From: Mixophyes australis
Taxonomy: Eukaryota > Chordata > Amphibia > Anura > Limnodynastidae
Direction: 5' to 3'
NCBI GenBank assembly: GCA_036250195.1
Contig: JAVHZZ010000002.1
Location: forward strand, 65,416,205 to 65,480,204
DNA: 64,000 nt
Under the pieces are notes generated by a model. That model was not told the DNA's origin. It worked only from the letters and a program-made list of their open reading frames with translations, and did no database searches. Of the stretch, positions 1 through 14,400 are shown piece after piece. Within the stretch, counting starts at the first letter, position 1. Each line of letters begins with the position of its first letter. The position numbers were made by a program, and so were the translations under genes.

Positions 1-438
1 TACATACATACATACATACATACAGAGAAGGCAGTTATCATGTGGGCAGAACTAATATTTGATAGAATGCAGAAAATTAATTAACCAGGCACTTGCCAGT
101 GTTGGTTGAAAACAGTGATTAGTGATCAACAGATCCTAGTAAAGTGATAGAATGTGTTTTTATGAATATTGGAGCACACAGAACAGCTACTTCCACTGTG
201 TCAGTGACTGTCACACTTCAATGATGATGGCTGAGGTGGAATTATATTTTACAGTTACATATAAAAAAATAGTAAATATACAATATTTCATCCTATGTGA
301 AACAGAAAACAATGATTTTTTTTACAGTCTCCCTCAGGTTATATACACACTAGTTTCATGGAAGACCCGCCCCCCCTCCCCAGAAACTAGAGCCTTTGGC
401 CCCCCCATCTTTCAAATCGCTAAAATAATATCTCCTAC
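1..438. other. GPD1 intron 5 (partial)
   Basis: A TACA/CATA simple repeat occupies bases 1-24. The rest is AT-rich with no exon or recognisable repeat; the frame open through 152-508 is the shadow of exon 5 and its flank. Confidence 0.7.
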
Positions 439-551
439 CTTCAGCGCTCCACAAATTTCCACTGTATCTGCATCTTCCACTACAGTGATACGGAAATTTG
501 GTGTCTGAAACAACTCTTTCAGGATCTTGCCTTGCTCCTTATTTTTACTGC
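439..551 (-). CDS. GPD1: GPD1 coding exon 5 (last one in the window)
   Basis: 113 bases, completing G166 and encoding residues 167-203 ([10 protein letters not shown] to VEICGALK). The acceptor is CCACCAG|GC and the donor AAG|GTAGGA. The exon ends at the second active-site lysine. The next exon would start with the NVVAVGAGF segment, which is not found in 1-438. Confidence 0.93.
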
Positions 552-3500
552 CTGGTGGAAAGCAATGACAGACAGCGTTTCAGTCAGTATTTCTTGTTAC
601 TTAATATTCCCCCCGGTGGTAGTCATTAACGTAACTACTACAACGCAGACAACAGATTACCTGACTTCAGAAGTGCGAGGCTGTCAATGACGAAACACTG
701 CTAAGCCCAAAGGTTTGAAATCACCACCAGACACAATCGCGAGGAATGAAGAAGCTGCCAGCAGAAAGTCACGTGACTTTCCAGGACTATACTATTATTA
801 GGGGTGTTAAGGGAGTAATACAAGGAGGCGCCGGATGTACAATATTTTATAGCAAGGCTTCCACTTTGTACATCTGCCGCCTCCTTGTATTACTCCCTTA
901 ACACTCCTAATAATAGTATCATCCTGGAAAGTCACGTGACTTTCTGCTGTCGGCTTCTTCATTCCTTGCGATTGTGGCTGGTGGTGATTTCAAACCTTGG
1001 GCTTAGCAGCGTTTCGTCATTCACAGATTCGCACTTCTCAAGTCAGGTAAGCTGTTGTCGGCGTTGTGGTAGTCGGAGTGACGTACCCAACCCATTCCCC
1101 CAAGTAAGAATGTTACAATAGCTTACCTATTGTTGTCTCACAAAACTTCCCATCAGCAACCTCATTGGCTATGTTGGCACCCATCAGCACACTCATTGGA
1201 ATGCCCAATCTTTCACGTATGATGTCCGATATGAGACGCAGACCTTCCGGTCCCTCATCTACACCCTGGAAAAAATTAAATGATAATTAAATGCTAATAT
1301 GCAGAAAATTCACAATACCACACCTACAGTGGCTATTAGAGGTGTTCTCCCCCATTGGACTCATTGTTACAACATGACATGGATCTATGATGGATTGATT
1401 TGAAATTAATTCCCATTAATCAACACAAAGTACTCGATAATGTGGCAAAACATTTTTTAATCCAACCATGTGTCCAAATTAATTATGAACCAAATAGTGA
1501 TTGCATTAGTGTGACATCATGTGACATACTGTCACGATGGAACTTGGAGCACCGTGATCTCCATTACGTTATATATACGGTTTGCATTTTAATAACTGTT
1601 CTTTAATAAATACTGCATATACTACAGAATAACTACAATGATAAAATATCCATAGTGAGCTTGCAAGCGGTATCCTCTTACCTTTATGTATCTGTCAAGT
1701 CCCAGGCTTGTGTTATTACTGTGCTTATACTAAATTGTAAAGAGCTGCAGACTATACTGGCGCTATATCAATAAGTGTTAATAATAATAATAATGCAACA
1801 TGCAGAAAAATAGGAATTTTAATCTGCAAATGGTCAATGCTGACAAATCCCTAATTTCCAGCCCCAGGTTTTACAGATTTGTCCATAGAAAATCTTGTGC
1901 CTGGAAACGTCCCTATTATTTAATACTGACTAACTGAACAGCACAATTGTACAAGGTTTTACTGTGTTTCCTATTCTTTGAGATTTACACGTTAATGTTT
2001 AATGAAGTGGACCATTCCGAACACTAAAATATTACACTGCAAAAATACTGTATCAGGATTGTAGTAAGAGAAAGGCCATTTACACCAGTTATGGACAACT
2101 TGTCACCCGTCAGGGGTCGCATGTGCAGCCCTCTAACCTTCTCAGTAATCAGCTAAAATAATACATTTTACTAGACACAGCTCCATTTTTTTATTCTGCT
2201 CGCTTATTTCTCCCTCTCCACATCTGGATACCCCAAAAAAGAAAAAATATTTTTTTCTAAAAATGAAAAAAAGAAAATTACATCTGTCCCTCTACATGCC
2301 CTCAGTCTCTTACTTGCTACAAAATGCACCCACATGCCACTCATTCCTCCACGTGCCACTAAAACCTCCCATATAACCAACATACCATCCAGAGCACCCA
2401 ATGGCCCCCACTCATCCTCACTACTAACTGAAAACTAATGGTCACTAACAATTAATGAAACTACTAACTAATATAACTCTGCTCAAAAAGTGCACTTACC
2501 TTGTCAGTCAGGATTCAGGAATCATTGTCCTGTGGAGGAGAAGGGAGGAGGATCGCTTGGTACTTGCACTACATTCCATTCTCGCCTCTGATCAGCACTC
2601 CCGCTCCCCCCCTCTGATCAGCACTCCCTCTCCCCCCCCCTCTGATCAGCACTCACTCTTCCCCGCCACCCATCTGATCAGCACTCTTCCCCGCCACCCA
2701 TCTGATCAGCACTCCCTCTTCCCTCCCTCTGATCAACATTCCCTCTTCCCCCCTCTGATCAGCACTCTCTCTCCACCCAACCCCTCCTCTGATCAGCACA
2801 CCCTCTTCCCCCTCACTGATCAGCACTCTCTCTCCACCCCCCTTATGATCAGCACTCCCTCTTCCCTCCCTCTGATCAGCACACCTTTAGCAAACATATC
2901 TATTCAACTGCAGCCAGAGTGGGGACATAAACCTGGAGAAAGTTGGACACTGCAGATGAGAGCTCCCCAGGTCACTGGCGGCCCATAAAACAATACCATG
3001 TGTGAGGTGCTCAGATGCTTGGACCTACACAGCGGAATAGTATCCCTGGAAATTATTTTAAAATGTTGGCATTATCCAAAGAAAATAAAAGGTGAAACAT
3101 AAGATATAATAACAAATATGCAAGGAACATTGTGATCAATCAAGAAACAGCACAAGATGGAAACAACAATTATCACTCACACCTTTATGAGAGACAGTCC
3201 AAATGCTCCTTTCTTTATTGTAGACTTCAGCTGCTCGCATAATTTACCAATGAACTGATGAGGGACAACAAAAATAAGGATATCTGCCCCTGCTGCTGCA
3301 TCAAGCAGTTCCGGCACAGCCACCTAGGGAAGATACACAAAAATAATGCAACGTATTTCAGAATAAAAACAGGAAAGTGATTCTCTGAATAATAGTAGTA
3401 CCTTTCTATATAACCCACTAACATTACTCTGCAGAGTGTATAATAATAGTAGTACCTTTCTATATAACCCATTAACATTACTCTGCAGAGTGTATAATAA

Positions 3501-5383
3501 TAGTAGTACCTTTCTATATAACCCACTAACATTACTCTGCAGAGTGTATAATAATAGTAGTACCTTTCTATATAACCCACTAACATTACTCTGCAGAGTG
3601 TATAATAATAGTAGTACCTTTCTATATAACCCACTAACATTACTCTGAAGAGTGTATAATAATAGTAGTACCTTTCTATATAACCCACTAACATTACTCT
3701 ACAGAGTGTATAATAATAGTAGTACCTTTCTATATAACCCACTAACATTACTCTGCAGAGTGTATAATAATAGTAGTACCTTTCTATATAACCCACTAAC
3801 ATTACTCTGCAGAGTGTATAATAATAGTAGTACCTTTCTATATAACCCACAAACATTACTCTGAAGAGTGTACAATAATAGTAGTACCTTTCTATATAAC
3901 CCACAAACATTACTCTGAAGAGTGTACAATAGGGGATGCTCAGGAATATGAGTAAGGTGGAAACAGTAAAAACATCACAATAAAAGTCCAATCACTTTAG
4001 AACCATCCCCTTTATTTATTACAAATGTTATGTTATTTTACCCCATACACTCACTATTTAGCTTTGTTACACCTACTGTATACATGACCAATCGCACTAC
4101 TTTCCTGTAACCCACATCGAGCGCCAGAGTGTACTCATCTATGTGACGCACTAATAGAGACCTGTTATTCAAAATGTGTGATCAAGTCCAAATCTTGAGT
4201 AAAAGAAAAAAAAAATTTTCTATAGGAATAAAACTGCCCTACTAAATGTACATATGTCATTAAAATGTGCTGTAATGAAAACCTGGTGACCGTTGGCCAG
4301 AGTTCATGTACTAAGATTCTATTTTGGACCACCCCTGAAGAACACCCTACAATATGCTCCTGTTGGATTTATATGTATGACATATATGTTTAATGTTGCC
4401 CTAGCTGGAGCGATTCTTTTTTCCAGGGCTAATCTATTCTTCAACCTGGTGAGTGGGAGGACCAATTACAAGCTGTAATCAAGAGACTGAGGTGTATATT
4501 TACTATACTGCAGGTTTGAAAAAGTGGAGATGTTGCCCATAGCAACCAATCAGATTCTAGCTATCATTTTGTAGAATGTACTAAATAAATAATAGCTAGA
4601 ATCTGATTGGTTGTTATAGGCAACATCCCCACTTTTTCAAACCCGTAGTTTAGTAAATCTAGCTCTGAGTCTTGTCGTCCCACTCACCCCCAGCCCTGCT
4701 GCCATTTAAGAATGGTTCGCTAAACTGATTTATAACAAATCCAGCAAATTATTTTCCTTAACCACCTGCTATAGGGAAGAGGCACCTTAAGAAACTTATT
4801 TCCTAGATGATAGTGCAGCTTTATGATGAATAGGTAGTTTGTTTCATGTGACAATGGTTTGCTAGCATTGGCTACAATACTATATGCATTTTTGTTTTGC
4901 TTGTTAACTATTTGCAATAAAACCAAAACAAGAAATATGCCCAAGCTTGGTATATCCCATACTTTATATGGTACCAGCTGCATGGCAATATAAATGCCCA
5001 TATATGTATATAAAACAGAAAGACAGTTGTTGTCAGCGCTTATCCTTAACCCTGCATAAATGTGTGTATCTAGCAAAATGAGAACATGAGGTATTGGTTC
5101 ATATTTTGAGCAAAATATTTAAACCTGCATCCCAGCGTCAAGGGCTCCTCATTATATGCAGGTTCTACACTGACCTATATGCTACAAACATCATTAAAAT
5201 GCAGTTAAAATCAGATGCACTTACTTCCCAGGTACAGAGGCTTGCATCTAACTATACCTATTTGCTATACTGACAACTGCAGTGTTGTACTGGTCTCCAG
5301 CACTGTAGTTTATGTTTGCTATCATTGTACTGTCTACTTGAAAAACAATAAAAATACATACAAGTGTATATGTATATATATAT

Positions 5384-5444
<61 letters not shown>

Positions 5445-8400
5445 ACACAATATATTTAAAAATACATTTTGATAATAGTACACATTAGTGAAGTACAATT
5501 TTTCCTGTTATATTACTTGGTATGAGCCAGGGGCGGATCTAGAGAATACTTCTACCCGGGGCGATTTAGGCCCCGCCCCCTTTTTGACATCTGAGGCTGC
5601 CGGCGGCTGCATACTATGTGCAGGTCCGTTCAGCAGTGACAGGCAGGGACAGTGTGCTGCCCGGATGCTCTGATTGTGTTTAAAACACAATCAGAGCGGC
5701 CGGGCAGCACACTGTCCCTGCCTGTCACTGCCGAACGGACCTGCACATAGTGTGCAGCCGCCGGCAGCAAGCCCCTGCTGGATCCGCCACTGGTATGAGC
5801 TAAATACAATATTATACAGTCATAAGGGTAAGGAACTAGAAGAAAGCGTAATATCAGAATGTAAGTAACATGGTTACTAAGTTGATGGTTATTCATTCAC
5901 AAAAGCCTAGAGAAGCACAATGCCTACAGTAATAGTGTTCCTTGTAGCTGGTGATATATTACGCAGTCAAACCAGGTTTTGTGCAATGTGTTGTTTTCCA
6001 TTCTGTTTTATCAACAAGGTGTTCAGGCTGGCTTGGCTCCAGTGAGTTTCAGTGATTCACAAATCACAATGAGCAGGTTACATTCCTGGCAGGGTCAAGG
6101 GCAGAGCTTAGTGTGTAATATCCTTGGCTCACACAGGGCTTTATAATGTGCAGTGTAACTGGGTTAAAAGGCGAAGGCAACATAGTTCTTTTATTATGTT
6201 TAAAATACATTCCCTTTTTTGAAAAGATACATTTTAACAGCATTAAATAATTTCCATTGAATCATCACAGATCAACACTGACAAATGACTGAAGCACAGG
6301 ATGGGAGCCCCCTTATAAAGCTACCTTCCAGAATTGTAGAGCTATTAAAGTATTTCCTGATAAGTTTTATTATGCAGCCCCTGCACCATTTATTATCCCT
6401 TGTCTGAATAGTTTGTTTTATTAATCTGTGTTGGACCTAGGGAAGAACAGTACAGAGTAATCAAGATGTTACCAGTGACCTATAAAGTAACAATATAACT
6501 TCACTTTCCTACTACTATTACCTCTTCCTATACATCCATGTATAGTCCCACTGCTTGACTGCACTGCTCCCATATCTTCATATCATCTGAATCTATGGGG
6601 TATATTTACTAAACTGTGGGTTTGAAAAGTGGAGATGTTGCCTATAGCAACCAATCAGATTCTAGCTGTCTTTCTGTAGAAAGTACTAAATCAGGCCGAG
6701 CCAACTCATGGCTCTCCAAGTGTTCAGTAACTACAAGCCCCAGCATGCTCTGCCAGCAGATATTCAACCGACAGCCAGCAGGGTATGTTGGGACTTGTAG
6801 TTTTACAATACCTGGAGAGCCACAGGTTGGCCAGTAATGTACTAAATAAATGACAGCTGACTGGTTGCTATAGGCAACATCTCCACTTTTAAAAACCCAC
6901 AGTTTAGTAAATATACCCCTATATCTCCAAGGTCCCTTTCCTCTGTTGCGGTTGACATTAAGTCACCATTTATTCTGTATTCTGATTTTCATTTCTCACC
7001 TGCTTTATTTTTCATTCATACATACATTCCCTTCATCTGTTGTACAACCTCAGTGCCAACCAAGCACAAAATAGCATTTGGGTAATAAATAGGTTTTATG
7101 TATGCAGGGCAAAGGTCACATTGCATTAGTGAGCAAAAAAATGGCCTTGTTGGTTTTGATAATCTCTTAGACTGTAGTGAAATGTAGTTTTATCATAACA
7201 AGCCTTACATGGAAATAAGGAGATTATGTAACATGACGAGATTGCTCTTGGAATCATTTTAAGTTTATTACAGCTCTTTATAGTGAGGTAGAAACCAGTG
7301 GAAAGTGTAAAATGATTTTGAATGTCGCTCCCTGGTACAGTGTTATATACATTATACAAGGACGATATGTGATGAAGCGGGGTGTTATACTGCAGAATGT
7401 ATAATGACACTATAACATGTTTTGCCAAACATACATTTTTAGTCCTGCAACCCCACCAGTGTGTTTCTACCCACCCTTAAAGAGGTTTCCCACTCACAAG
7501 ATTATATTTTATATCCCCCCCCTCTCCCGTCACTAGTGCAGCAGTCCCTCCAGTGATCCCTGCTTTTTTTCAGTTTAGCAGCGTCTTGGTGTGGTGAATA
7601 TGTAGTATATCTAATGACATTGTTATTTTCTGTTGAATTTATGTATAACACTTTGAATATTTTCTGTAACCTTTCAAAGTGCATTTTGTTAACTGCCGAG
7701 TCTGAACTAGGCAAGTGTCAATGGTCTCTTGAAACTAGCCAGGCCCAGAGACAGATCTGAGTAGTTTGTGTATGCAGAGGAGTTAGGCTTAGCCAGGCAG
7801 AAAGAGCAGAGGTGAGAGATTCTCTGACTGACCAAACATATATCTTAATGATAGATAATTTACTTGGGTGGGGGGGCGGGGGGACTCTGTCATTTTGGGC
7901 ATCCATCTAACGTAGGTGAAAAATAAAATTCCTAAGGTTGGGGATGAAGAGCCCAACAAGAAATGGTTTAAAAATCCCTTGTTTCAGACATCAGATTGTC
8001 CATTTCTTTGAGGAGGATCTACCACGACTAAAATGTGCCATTCTCCTCAATGTGTACTCCTCACACACCAATTCCTGAACTTGTAAGTAGGGATTCTGGT
8101 TTTATTTCCTATTTTATTTTCTGAAACTCATTTGTGCAACCTAATGTGTGTCTGTTTATTACATTTTTGTAAATAAGCCTTGGAAACATTTTACAGATTA
8201 AACATATTTTATCTAGTGTACTCTCCCTGATTCTTTGTAAACTTACGAAGCCCAGGGAGGCTCATGCTACATATGTATGCGATTTACGTGTGAAACATTA
8301 ATAAGTGGTTCTGGTGAACGTAAGGACACCATAATAAATCCTTTGTGGTGGCAGAAAAGGTGTATTCATTGCTAATTAACTAAGGTAACACCAGTCACAG

Positions 8401-11400
8401 ACAGCTGTTCAGATTGCTGTATCTGGGACAAGCTGGAACCTAGTATGTACAATTAGTGCAGACTTCTGTTTGTCAGCCTCCAGAATCAGATTCAGTGCTG
8501 GAGGATGGAGGGATCCTTCACAATGCTATTAATGACTGAAATAGCACTGTCACTATCCAATCTAATACATTAATTCTAGTATGTTGCATCCTACAGATTT
8601 GTTTTGGATCATTGCAGAAAAGAGGTGTGGTTAAATAATAAGAACAGTGATAATCCGCTTGATTTACAAACAGCATTAATACATGCACTGCCAAATACTA
8701 GTTCTTGGCACCTCTAAATTCATTTCTATATGAAACAAAGTTGGTCTATTAAAAAAAAAACATGTGTTTATGGGTAATCTTTATTTAGTTTGGATCAGTG
8801 GTCAAAGTGGAAATGAGGAGTGGTGGTATGGACACTGTAATGGGAATGTAAGTGAATGGAATGTGATAGTATTACAATGAAGGCAGTAGGAGAAGTGGTG
8901 GTATGGTACACCACCGTATACACCCCCACTTACACCACTGGTTTGGATGATGAAAAAGAGTTATATCTCATAAATGAGATGTGTGATCAAGTAACTTATT
9001 ACTCTGCAGAACATATTATAAATGACATGCAGAACATATTATATATGATATTACATGCCTTACTAAATTCATATTCTTAGACTAAGACCAAGACATTTCT
9101 CATCACCCTCTATTTACTCACAGTGATCGCTTTAATTCTGTAAGGCAAGCTCCAATTCCTAACTGCTACTAAATGGCCAGACAGATATTATCAAAATATG
9201 TATTTAATGCATAGAGCAAAATTGATAATAACTATAATTTATCCACAAATTTTCCCAAAATGTTGGGAACTAGTAAACTTCATAGGGAAACAAGTTTGGT
9301 ATGTAAATACTTGCAATAATTGCCATTGATGTAGTTTCAAGGTGCATGTGTAATATATACATACAAGCTTATTACTGCCTATATTTCCTGATACCATTGC
9401 CTGCAATGACTAGTAAATTATAACATACAATGACCTGCATATTAAAGCATGCAATAACTCACGATGAGCACAAAATAAATACTCTAGGAGCGAAGGAAGC
9501 TGCAGTTATAGTTTAATTTAATGTTCTCTTTTACATATGTAATTCTACATTATTCAGCATGGCTCTTTGTGCTAACAGTTACATAAAAAAGTCTGATAGC
9601 AAAGAAATAATGGAGGATTATAAATAAATATATATATATATATATATATATGGAAATATATGTGTGTATGTAACTGTAAATATATTTCTCACCCACTAGA
9701 CACTCCACCAGTTTAGGGCAGAACGCCCCCATGCTGCTCCAACAGTGCTGCGTGGAATGTCAGACTGACGCTGGATAGTGCACTTTACCTTCATGGTTCA
9801 TATGTGAAGCATTTCACTTTCAGGGTTTAGTTGTGCTTTATACATAAATAATGGTAGGAGGAAAAAAAACCAGTATGAGACCTACACCGTTCCCTCCACA
9901 CATTCCACAGAGCAGCAGCAACAACAAGATGGTGGAACTTCCAGTGTGAGAAGAGAGCCCTCAGTACTACAGCAGCCACTGTCACCGAGTCTTCACAAAC
10001 GCTTCATGCAGATCAGTATGGAAACTTGTCATTTTTCATTGACCATACATCAATTTATCCATCTCTTATCCTGTCCGCTATAGCAGCTTTCCAAACACAA
10101 GATATTGTTTGCTTTGCTACTAATATATATATATGTAATGATCTGTTTCTCAACTGTTCCTGTAGCAGAATATAGAATACTTTGCCTTATCTATCTGGCT
10201 TTCTGCTGTGACTTTCAACCATGTATTTGTATCAGTCAGAGTGGTTGGGTTTCCCTGGAATACAATAGAACTCTGCTGCGCATTTTGCATAGCACACAAC
10301 TGTATCCACAGGGAGCTGTGTGTGTAACAGGACAATAACACTAAGGAATGATGACATAAATCAGTGATGGTAACCTGACACAATTCAAGGGGCACAACCA
10401 TCACATGGACAGCACATTACCGATTATTTTGAGACTATAAAAACAGCCCCAAAATTACCTTGAAACCCCCAATTACTCATCCTAAAATGCTCCCACATAC
10501 CCCTCATTTGCCAATAAGACATCCCACCTGCTCCAAAATTACAGTACATGTTATTAGACCCCAACTTGCGACTAAATGCCACTACATGCACCCAGCCCCC
10601 ACTTGCCACTAAATGCCGTAACATGGCCTCAGAACCCCATTTGCCACTAAATTCCACCACATGCACCCAGCCCCCACTTGCCACTAAATGCCACCACATG
10701 CACCCAGACCACCACTTGCTATAAAATGCCATCACATGACCTCAGACCCTCACAAGCCCAAGAACCCACATGTTCTCCACAATTCCTCCACTGAAGCCTC
10801 CCCACATGCCAATCAGACCTAAGCATTTGCCTCCACATGCCGCTGACACCAATCCTCTGCCACAGTTAAATGTCTCTTGGTTAGAAAAATAGTGTTTCTA
10901 GCTCTATAAAGAACAGATAGAGCCCCAGGAAAAATGGTTGAATGTGACAGCCCCTAGGACTCCAGTCAGAGGGAAGTGGAGCTTTTAATATGGACTATTT
11001 TGAAACTTGGTGGTTGGCTGGGAATGTGTTATATGGGAAGACTGATACGGAGACCGATGGAAATCTGAAAGTGCACAGAGCAGCCTGGTAAACCAAAATG
11101 AATGAGCATTTAGCAGTTTAATTTTCCACAGGATCAAAGCAATACAAATACACAGGTCAATGTCTTGCAATAAATTTCTTTTGACCTCATTTTCTGCTGA
11201 GCATAACTAAATAGACTGAAAACTTCACACCAGATATCGGTTTATGAAATGCAATATATAAATCATACTTTTTTTTTACCCCTACACAAAGAACTGTTGA
11301 AGGAGGTTATGTTGGTTATTGAATTAGAGATGACCAAATAAAAATGTACAAGTAAAATTAAATACAGCCTTATAAGGGAGAATACACCGCACTAACCCCC

Positions 11401-14400
11401 CCTCCTCCGATAGCATGCGCTGCAGTGTGCAGAGGAAGTCACATGACACGGCAGTCATCTGCTCACATTCAGTCTTATTCTCTGCTTTACAAAACAAAGA
11501 CTAAGTGAAATTGTGAGCAGCTGGCTGGAGAACACAGGTTAATGCATGCTGGGCCTCTGGCAGCCAGCGGGCCATAGAATTAAACGCACGGCAGCACAGT
11601 GGTTAGCATTGCTGCCTCACAGCGCTGGAGTCATGAGTTCGATTCCTACCAGGGCCCTACTTGTGTGGCGTTTGTACGTTCTCCACGTGCTTGCGTGGGT
11701 TTCCTCTGAGAGCTCGTTTTCTCCCACAGTACAAAAACAATTTGTTAGGTTAATTGGATTCTGACAAAGCTGACCTTAGTCTGTGCGTGCATCCCTCCCA
11801 ACATGTCTGTCCCCGACAGGGGGTGTGGCCATATTACAAAGGGGGTGCGGCCACGGCACAATGGGGGCATGGTCATATCTCCAGGGGGCTGCAGCGCTAG
11901 GCTGCCCACACACCTCCCTTCCCCCAACATTCCTACCTTCAGGACAATCATGTCCCTTAAAATCGGGACTGTCCCGTTGCAATCAAGACAGTTGAGAAAT
12001 ATGTATAGTAGGGAATTTAGATTTCAAGCTTCAATGGGGCAGGGACTGATGTGAATGATTACATGTTCTCTGTACATAGCTGTGTAATATGATTGGCGCT
12101 ATATAAATATCTGAAAGAACAAAAACATAAAAAGTCTGTCTTAAAAATGTGAAATAATCTAATTATATGATTTTTTACATGTAATTCTTTACTATTCCTG
12201 TATTACAGGAGTTCCCTGTGCCCAGGGTACTCCCAGGAAGGCCTGTTTCTGTTTTTTTTTTGCATTGTAAAACATTTTGAGGTAGGTTTATGGACATAAA
12301 GAAAAAATAATAAAGATGTGTCCCATATTCCTACATAACCCAAAAGTAGCAGTGTCACATAGGTCTAATGACTGGAAATCCACAAGCCAAGACAGAAAAG
12401 CAAATCTGCAGACTTACCACATTGGCTGGAAGCTTGTGCCCAGGGAGATATTTCACATTCTCATGATCAGTGTTGATTATCTCAGTTAATTTCTTCCCTG
12501 CTATTAATTCTTCAAAGACCCACATGTTCACCACATTATCAAACTGAGGGAGCTGGGCCGCATTGTCCCCCACAATCTTTGCGATGGCGGATCCCCTGTG
12601 GAGACATGACCGGCACGTTACCAAGGAAGTGTACATGATTACAGGTAAAGGACCACTATTATTATTACCAGGTATTTATATGGAGCCGTACAATGGGGGT
12701 CACAGCAAACCACAAAATGATGTAATAAAATAAGAAGTTGGGGAGAAGGACTACAGATTAGACAATTAGCAGACTGGTAACGAGAAGCAGAGTATAGGGG
12801 GGAGAGCAGTTATATAGATCTCTGTGACACTGAAGTGACCTCTAAGGTAATTTAACACCCAATGAGAAACCAGCTTTGCAACTCTCATGGAGAATAAAGA
12901 ATTGGATATTGGGCAGGCAAGAATGAGGCATAGTCATTGTAAATAAAGAAGACTATATTATAGAAGTTAATAGGTTACCAAGCAATGAAATGCATATAGA
13001 ACTTTGCCAAAAGACCCTGCTGATGGACTGGTCATGTCCTTAAAAAATTTCTTGATATAGGCATTAATAAGTTAATATAGGCATAATCATTGAGAAGTTG
13101 AAAAGAATGAATAGCAGTGGCTGGCTGGGCTGGGGGTAGGGAGGCATTTGCCCTTTGATAATACGCTGCTGAGTAGTCTTGCCCCCGGCCTAAAATTTGC
13201 CAGCCCTCCCCTGATAAATAGTAATACAGTATACAATTTCATGCAATTATTACAGTTTTGTACAAACTTCCAAAAATTCATCATTACTGGTATTAATTCG
13301 CAGACTGCAGATGCCTCTGAATATGTGGATATTTTTCTAAAAAAGTATGTGGTGGAAATGCCATTATATTTGAAAGGTACCAGAGCTCTTCTTAAACTAA
13401 TTGAAATTGTTATATGGCAAGAAAGTTATTTTGGGTAACAACTGAAGCACAAACCCTGTAAACCTCAATAGAACATGAGAGAGGCATTTTAGCTTGTAAA
13501 AATTTTACATCTTGATCCTACGTTAAGATCTCTACTTATCAAACTGAGAAAAGCCCTTTTGCCGTCGTAAATTGGTGTTTTCATGGGAGATAGAATAAAG
13601 CCCTATCACTCAAAGAGTCACTGTCAGTGACAGCAGAGTTATCGACGGTGGTTGCCCCCATCAGCAATAAGATTCGTCAACGTAGGCTTCTGTATGCAAA
13701 GCTTAATAAACAAGGTTCGCAATGGTACAGGTATATTAGGATGGTGATAACAGAAGAGGTTCAATGAAAAAAATGCTTCATTATTTAAAAAAATCATTTT
13801 TTCACATGGTCATTATTTTAAAATATATATATATATATTTTTTTTAAATATTTTATTCTATTTTAAAACATATGTTGTTCTTTATCTTTGAACAAGTGTA
13901 ATTGAAATTCCAAGGCTTTCAGTTAAACTGCGCATGTAGGAACTGGGGAAGTAGGTTACACCTGCACATATCCACTACGACAGGTCCGACACAGTGGTAC
14001 ATTAAGCCTTACCAATAGCAGCCAGTACTGCTGAGGCAGTTATCACTCAGCTGTGATAACGGATTGATAAATTATGGTAATAGGTGGTTTTCTATCACTG
14101 TGATAAGTGGCAATAAAAAAAACAGCCCTATCGCTTGATATTAATAAATAGGGCATAAGTAAGAATCATAAAGATTTTATCTGTGAAGTAATATTTTTTA
14201 TCTGTACACGTCATTTTTTAGATAGCTTTTATTTTCAGCTATGTGGGAAGGCTATGGGAATGATTTTTGACAGCTTTGCCAGTTCATGGGCAGCTAGGAA
14301 CAACATTTTTGTAATATCAATCATTTTAAAACTACAATACTGTACAAATACTATATAAATTATACAAGTCTGGAATGGTTTTGTGGAGGAGGTTAATTGA

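Larger units (their letters stand above)
3931..12417. other. GPD1 intron 2, repeat-bearing remainder
   Basis: No exon is visible. It holds the MITEs at 4490, 5528 and 6597, TA microsatellites at 5370 and 9627, and the SINE at 11590. Stretches 6925-9600 and 9700-11580 are AT-rich with nothing I can name. Around 10440-10750 there is a degenerate CCACTTGCCACTAAATGCC tandem motif. Confidence 0.65.

Noticed and set aside
2455..2988. 177-codon plus-strand ORF
   Set aside because: Mostly the GATCAGCACTC minisatellite inside GPD1 intron 3; proline/serine-rich low complexity, no splice or start support.
3227..3991. 254-codon minus-strand ORF with [18 protein letters not shown] repeats
   Set aside because: Translation of the 54-bp minisatellite; only its upstream end overlaps genuine GPD1 exon 3, in another frame. 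The unit length divisible by three keeps it open.
5215..5448. ORFs over the TA run at 5370
   Set aside because: Microsatellite translation.
11590..11660. A functional tRNA gene
   Set aside because: Box A- and B-like motifs are present but no cloverleaf can be drawn and the sequence continues into a SINE body found elsewhere in the window.
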